Shown piece by piece: positions 62,821 through 64,000 of a stretch of DNA of 64,000 bases. The notes under the pieces were generated by a model, which saw nothing but the letters and a program-made list of their open reading frames with translations, searched no databases and had not been told where the DNA came from. Within the stretch, counting starts at the first letter, position 1, and every line of letters starts with the position of its first letter. This DNA is from Pseudomonadota bacterium. GTDB lineage: Bacteria; Pseudomonadota; Gammaproteobacteria; Steroidobacterales; Steroidobacteraceae. Where the stretch lies: NCBI GenBank assembly GCA_021777555.1, contig JAJYDK010000005.1:62001-126000 (forward strand), given 5' to 3'. The translations under genes and the position numbers were made by a program.

Positions 62821-63822
62821 TTAAAGCGGGTGTTCTTCGGTGTGCTTGAGGCTGGCAGGAGGCCAGCCATCGAGGCGCATACCGAGCATCAGACCGTGGC
62901 TGTGCAGCACTTCCTTGATCTCGGTGAGTGACTTCTTGCCGAGATTCGGCGTGCGCAGCAGCTCGACCTCGGTGCGCTGCACCAGATCGCCGATGTAGTG
63001 GATGTTCTCGGCCTTGAGGCAGTTGGCGCTGCGCACGGTGAGCTCGAGCTCGTCGACGGGGCGCAGCAGGATGGGGTCGAACTGCATCTCGGTGACCTTG
63101 GCGGTGGCCTCCTCCTCGCCCTGCAGGTCGACGAACACCGACAGCTGATCCTTGAGGATGCTGCCGGCGCGGCGGATGGCTTCCTCCGCGTCGATCGTGC
63201 CGTTGGTCTCGATATCGATGACCAGTTTGTCCAGGTCGGTGCGCTGCTCCACGCGGGCGGCCTCGACCGAGTAGGTCACCCGGCGCACGGGCGAAAAGGA
63301 GGCGTCGAGCTGCAGCCGCCCGATCGGACGGGTCTGCTCTTCGAAGGCCGCGCGGGCGGCCGCCGGCCGGTAGCCCCGTCCGCGCTCGACGCGCAGCGTC
63401 ATGCTGAGCTCACCCGCCTGGGTGAGATTGGCGATGACGAGGTCCGGGTTGACGACTTCGATGTCGTGGTCGGTCTGGATATCGCCGGCGGTCACCGGGC
63501 CGGGGCCCTTCTTGTGCAGACGCAACTCGGCATTGTCGCGCGTGTGCATGCGGATGGCGACGCCCTTGAGGTTCAACAGGATGTCGACCACATCCTCCTG
63601 GACGCCCTCGATGCTGGTGTACTCGTGCAGCACGCCGTCGATCTCAACTTCAGTGATCGCGCTGCCCGGCATGGACGAGAGCAGCACGCGGCGCAGCGCG
63701 TTGCCGAGCGTATGACCGAAGCCACGCTCGAACGGCTCGATGGTGACACGCGCCTGGCGGGGAGCAACGGGTTGCACCTTCACCACGCGCGGCTTCAAGA
63801 ATTCTGTGACGGATCCCTGCAT
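62821..63822 (-). CDS. rpoA: RNA polymerase subunit alpha
   Basis: 333-residue alpha subunit. The N-terminal assembly domain ([20 protein letters not shown]) and the C-terminal DNA/activator domain ([20 protein letters not shown]) are both standard. ATG 63822 with AAGGTGAG upstream. Between rpsD and rplQ as in other proteobacteria. Confidence 0.97.
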   Translation of the reverse strand: MQGSVTEFLKPRVVKVQPVAPRQARVTIEPFERGFGHTLGNALRRVLLSSMPGSAITEVEIDGVLHEYTSIEGVQEDVVDILLNLKGVAIRMHTRDNAELRLHKKGPGPVTAGDIQTDHDIEVVNPDLVIANLTQAGELSMTLRVERGRGYRPAAARAAFEEQTRPIGRLQLDASFSPVRRVTYSVEAARVEQRTDLDKLVIDIETNGTIDAEEAIRRAGSILKDQLSVFVDLQGEEEATAKVTEMQFDPILLRPVDELELTVRSANCLKAENIHYIGDLVQRTEVELLRTPNLGKKSLTEIKEVLHSHGLMLGMRLDGWPPASLKHTEEHPL

Positions 63823-63904
63823 TGCAGTCTCACCTTGCCGGCTCACAGCCGGCGCAAACCGAAACCTTAAGGGCCAAGAGCCGGCGGTGCGCCGGCCGGG
63901 CCGA

Positions 63905-64000
63905 TTACTTCGAATAGAGCTCCACGACCAGGTTCTCGTTGATGTCCGGCAGGACATCCTCCCGGCCCGGCGCCGCCTTGAAGACGCCGCGGAACTCTTT
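63905..64000 (-). CDS. rpsD: Ribosomal protein S4, C-terminal part
   Basis: Only the last 31 codons and the TAA stop lie in the window; the reading frame ends [20 protein letters not shown], matching the S4 C-terminus. The 5' part continues beyond position 64000. It is followed by rpoA on the same strand. Confidence 0.92.
   Translation of the reverse strand, partial: KEFRGVFKAAPGREDVLPDINENLVVELYSK

Overview
The window is 64 kb of GC-rich bacterial chromosome carrying many core genes in gammaproteobacterial order: rpsD-rpoA-rplQ, ssb/uvrA, miaB-ybeZ-ybeY-corC-lnt, leuS-lptE, holA-nadD-rsfS-rlmH-maf-rng, and trxA-rho divergent from rhlB. The rlmH-maf-rng linkage and the GC-rich coding resemble Xanthomonadales/Nevskiales-like lineages. 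The exact genus cannot be fixed from the sequence alone. No rRNA, tRNA, CRISPR array, transposase, integrase or phage gene was seen.

Layout. 0-4 kb: a minus-strand aldehyde dehydrogenase / cupin / periplasmic-binding-protein-fold cluster with a LysR gene. 4.2-7 kb: plus-strand reductase, DoxX, CBS-BON and extradiol-dioxygenase genes. 7-10.7 kb: rho and trxA, divergent rhlB and a YdcH-type small protein. 10.8-19.3 kb: a long minus-strand run of an aromatic-amino-acid-type decarboxylase, tldD, nit, rng, maf, rlmH, rsfS, nadD and holA, with many 4-base start/stop overlaps. 19.3-44.6 kb: an accessory metabolic block holding prolyl aminopeptidase, a molybdate-type transporter with a fused permease-ATPase and a ModE-like operator, several regulator/enzyme divergent pairs (TetR, XRE, GntR, LysR), a tyrosine phenol-lyase, an S9 peptidase, a CoA-transferase, a lone UvrD-like helicase, an amino-acid permease and an acyl-CoA synthetase. 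44.7-53.7 kb: minus-strand core genes (an uncharacterised HExxH protein, lptE, leuS, lnt, corC, ybeY, ybeZ, miaB). 53.9-64 kb: ppgK, amtB, ssb, uvrA, a small lipoprotein, pepQ, mscL and the rplQ-rpoA-rpsD operon end.

How it fits together. In relatives leuS-lptE-holA-nadD is normally continuous. Here the two halves lie on the same strand, both pointing left, but about 25 kb of accessory genes separates lptE and its coupled HExxH gene from holA. The accessory genes deal mainly with small organic molecules, amino acids and aromatic compounds (decarboxylases, tyrosine phenol-lyase, aminotransferase, permease, acyl-CoA ligase, CoA-transferase). They are organised as small modules, each with its own regulator and often a visible palindrome in the divergent promoter.

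The most promising loci for new biology are the uncharacterised HExxH protein translationally coupled to lptE, the insertion-like block itself, the fused ModB-ModC transporter under a ModE-like site with no modE nearby, the Gly/Asn/Arg-rich extension of Rho, and the tyrosine phenol-lyase paired with a LysR regulator. No fully convincing new multi-gene system (defence, secretion or biosynthetic) was identified.
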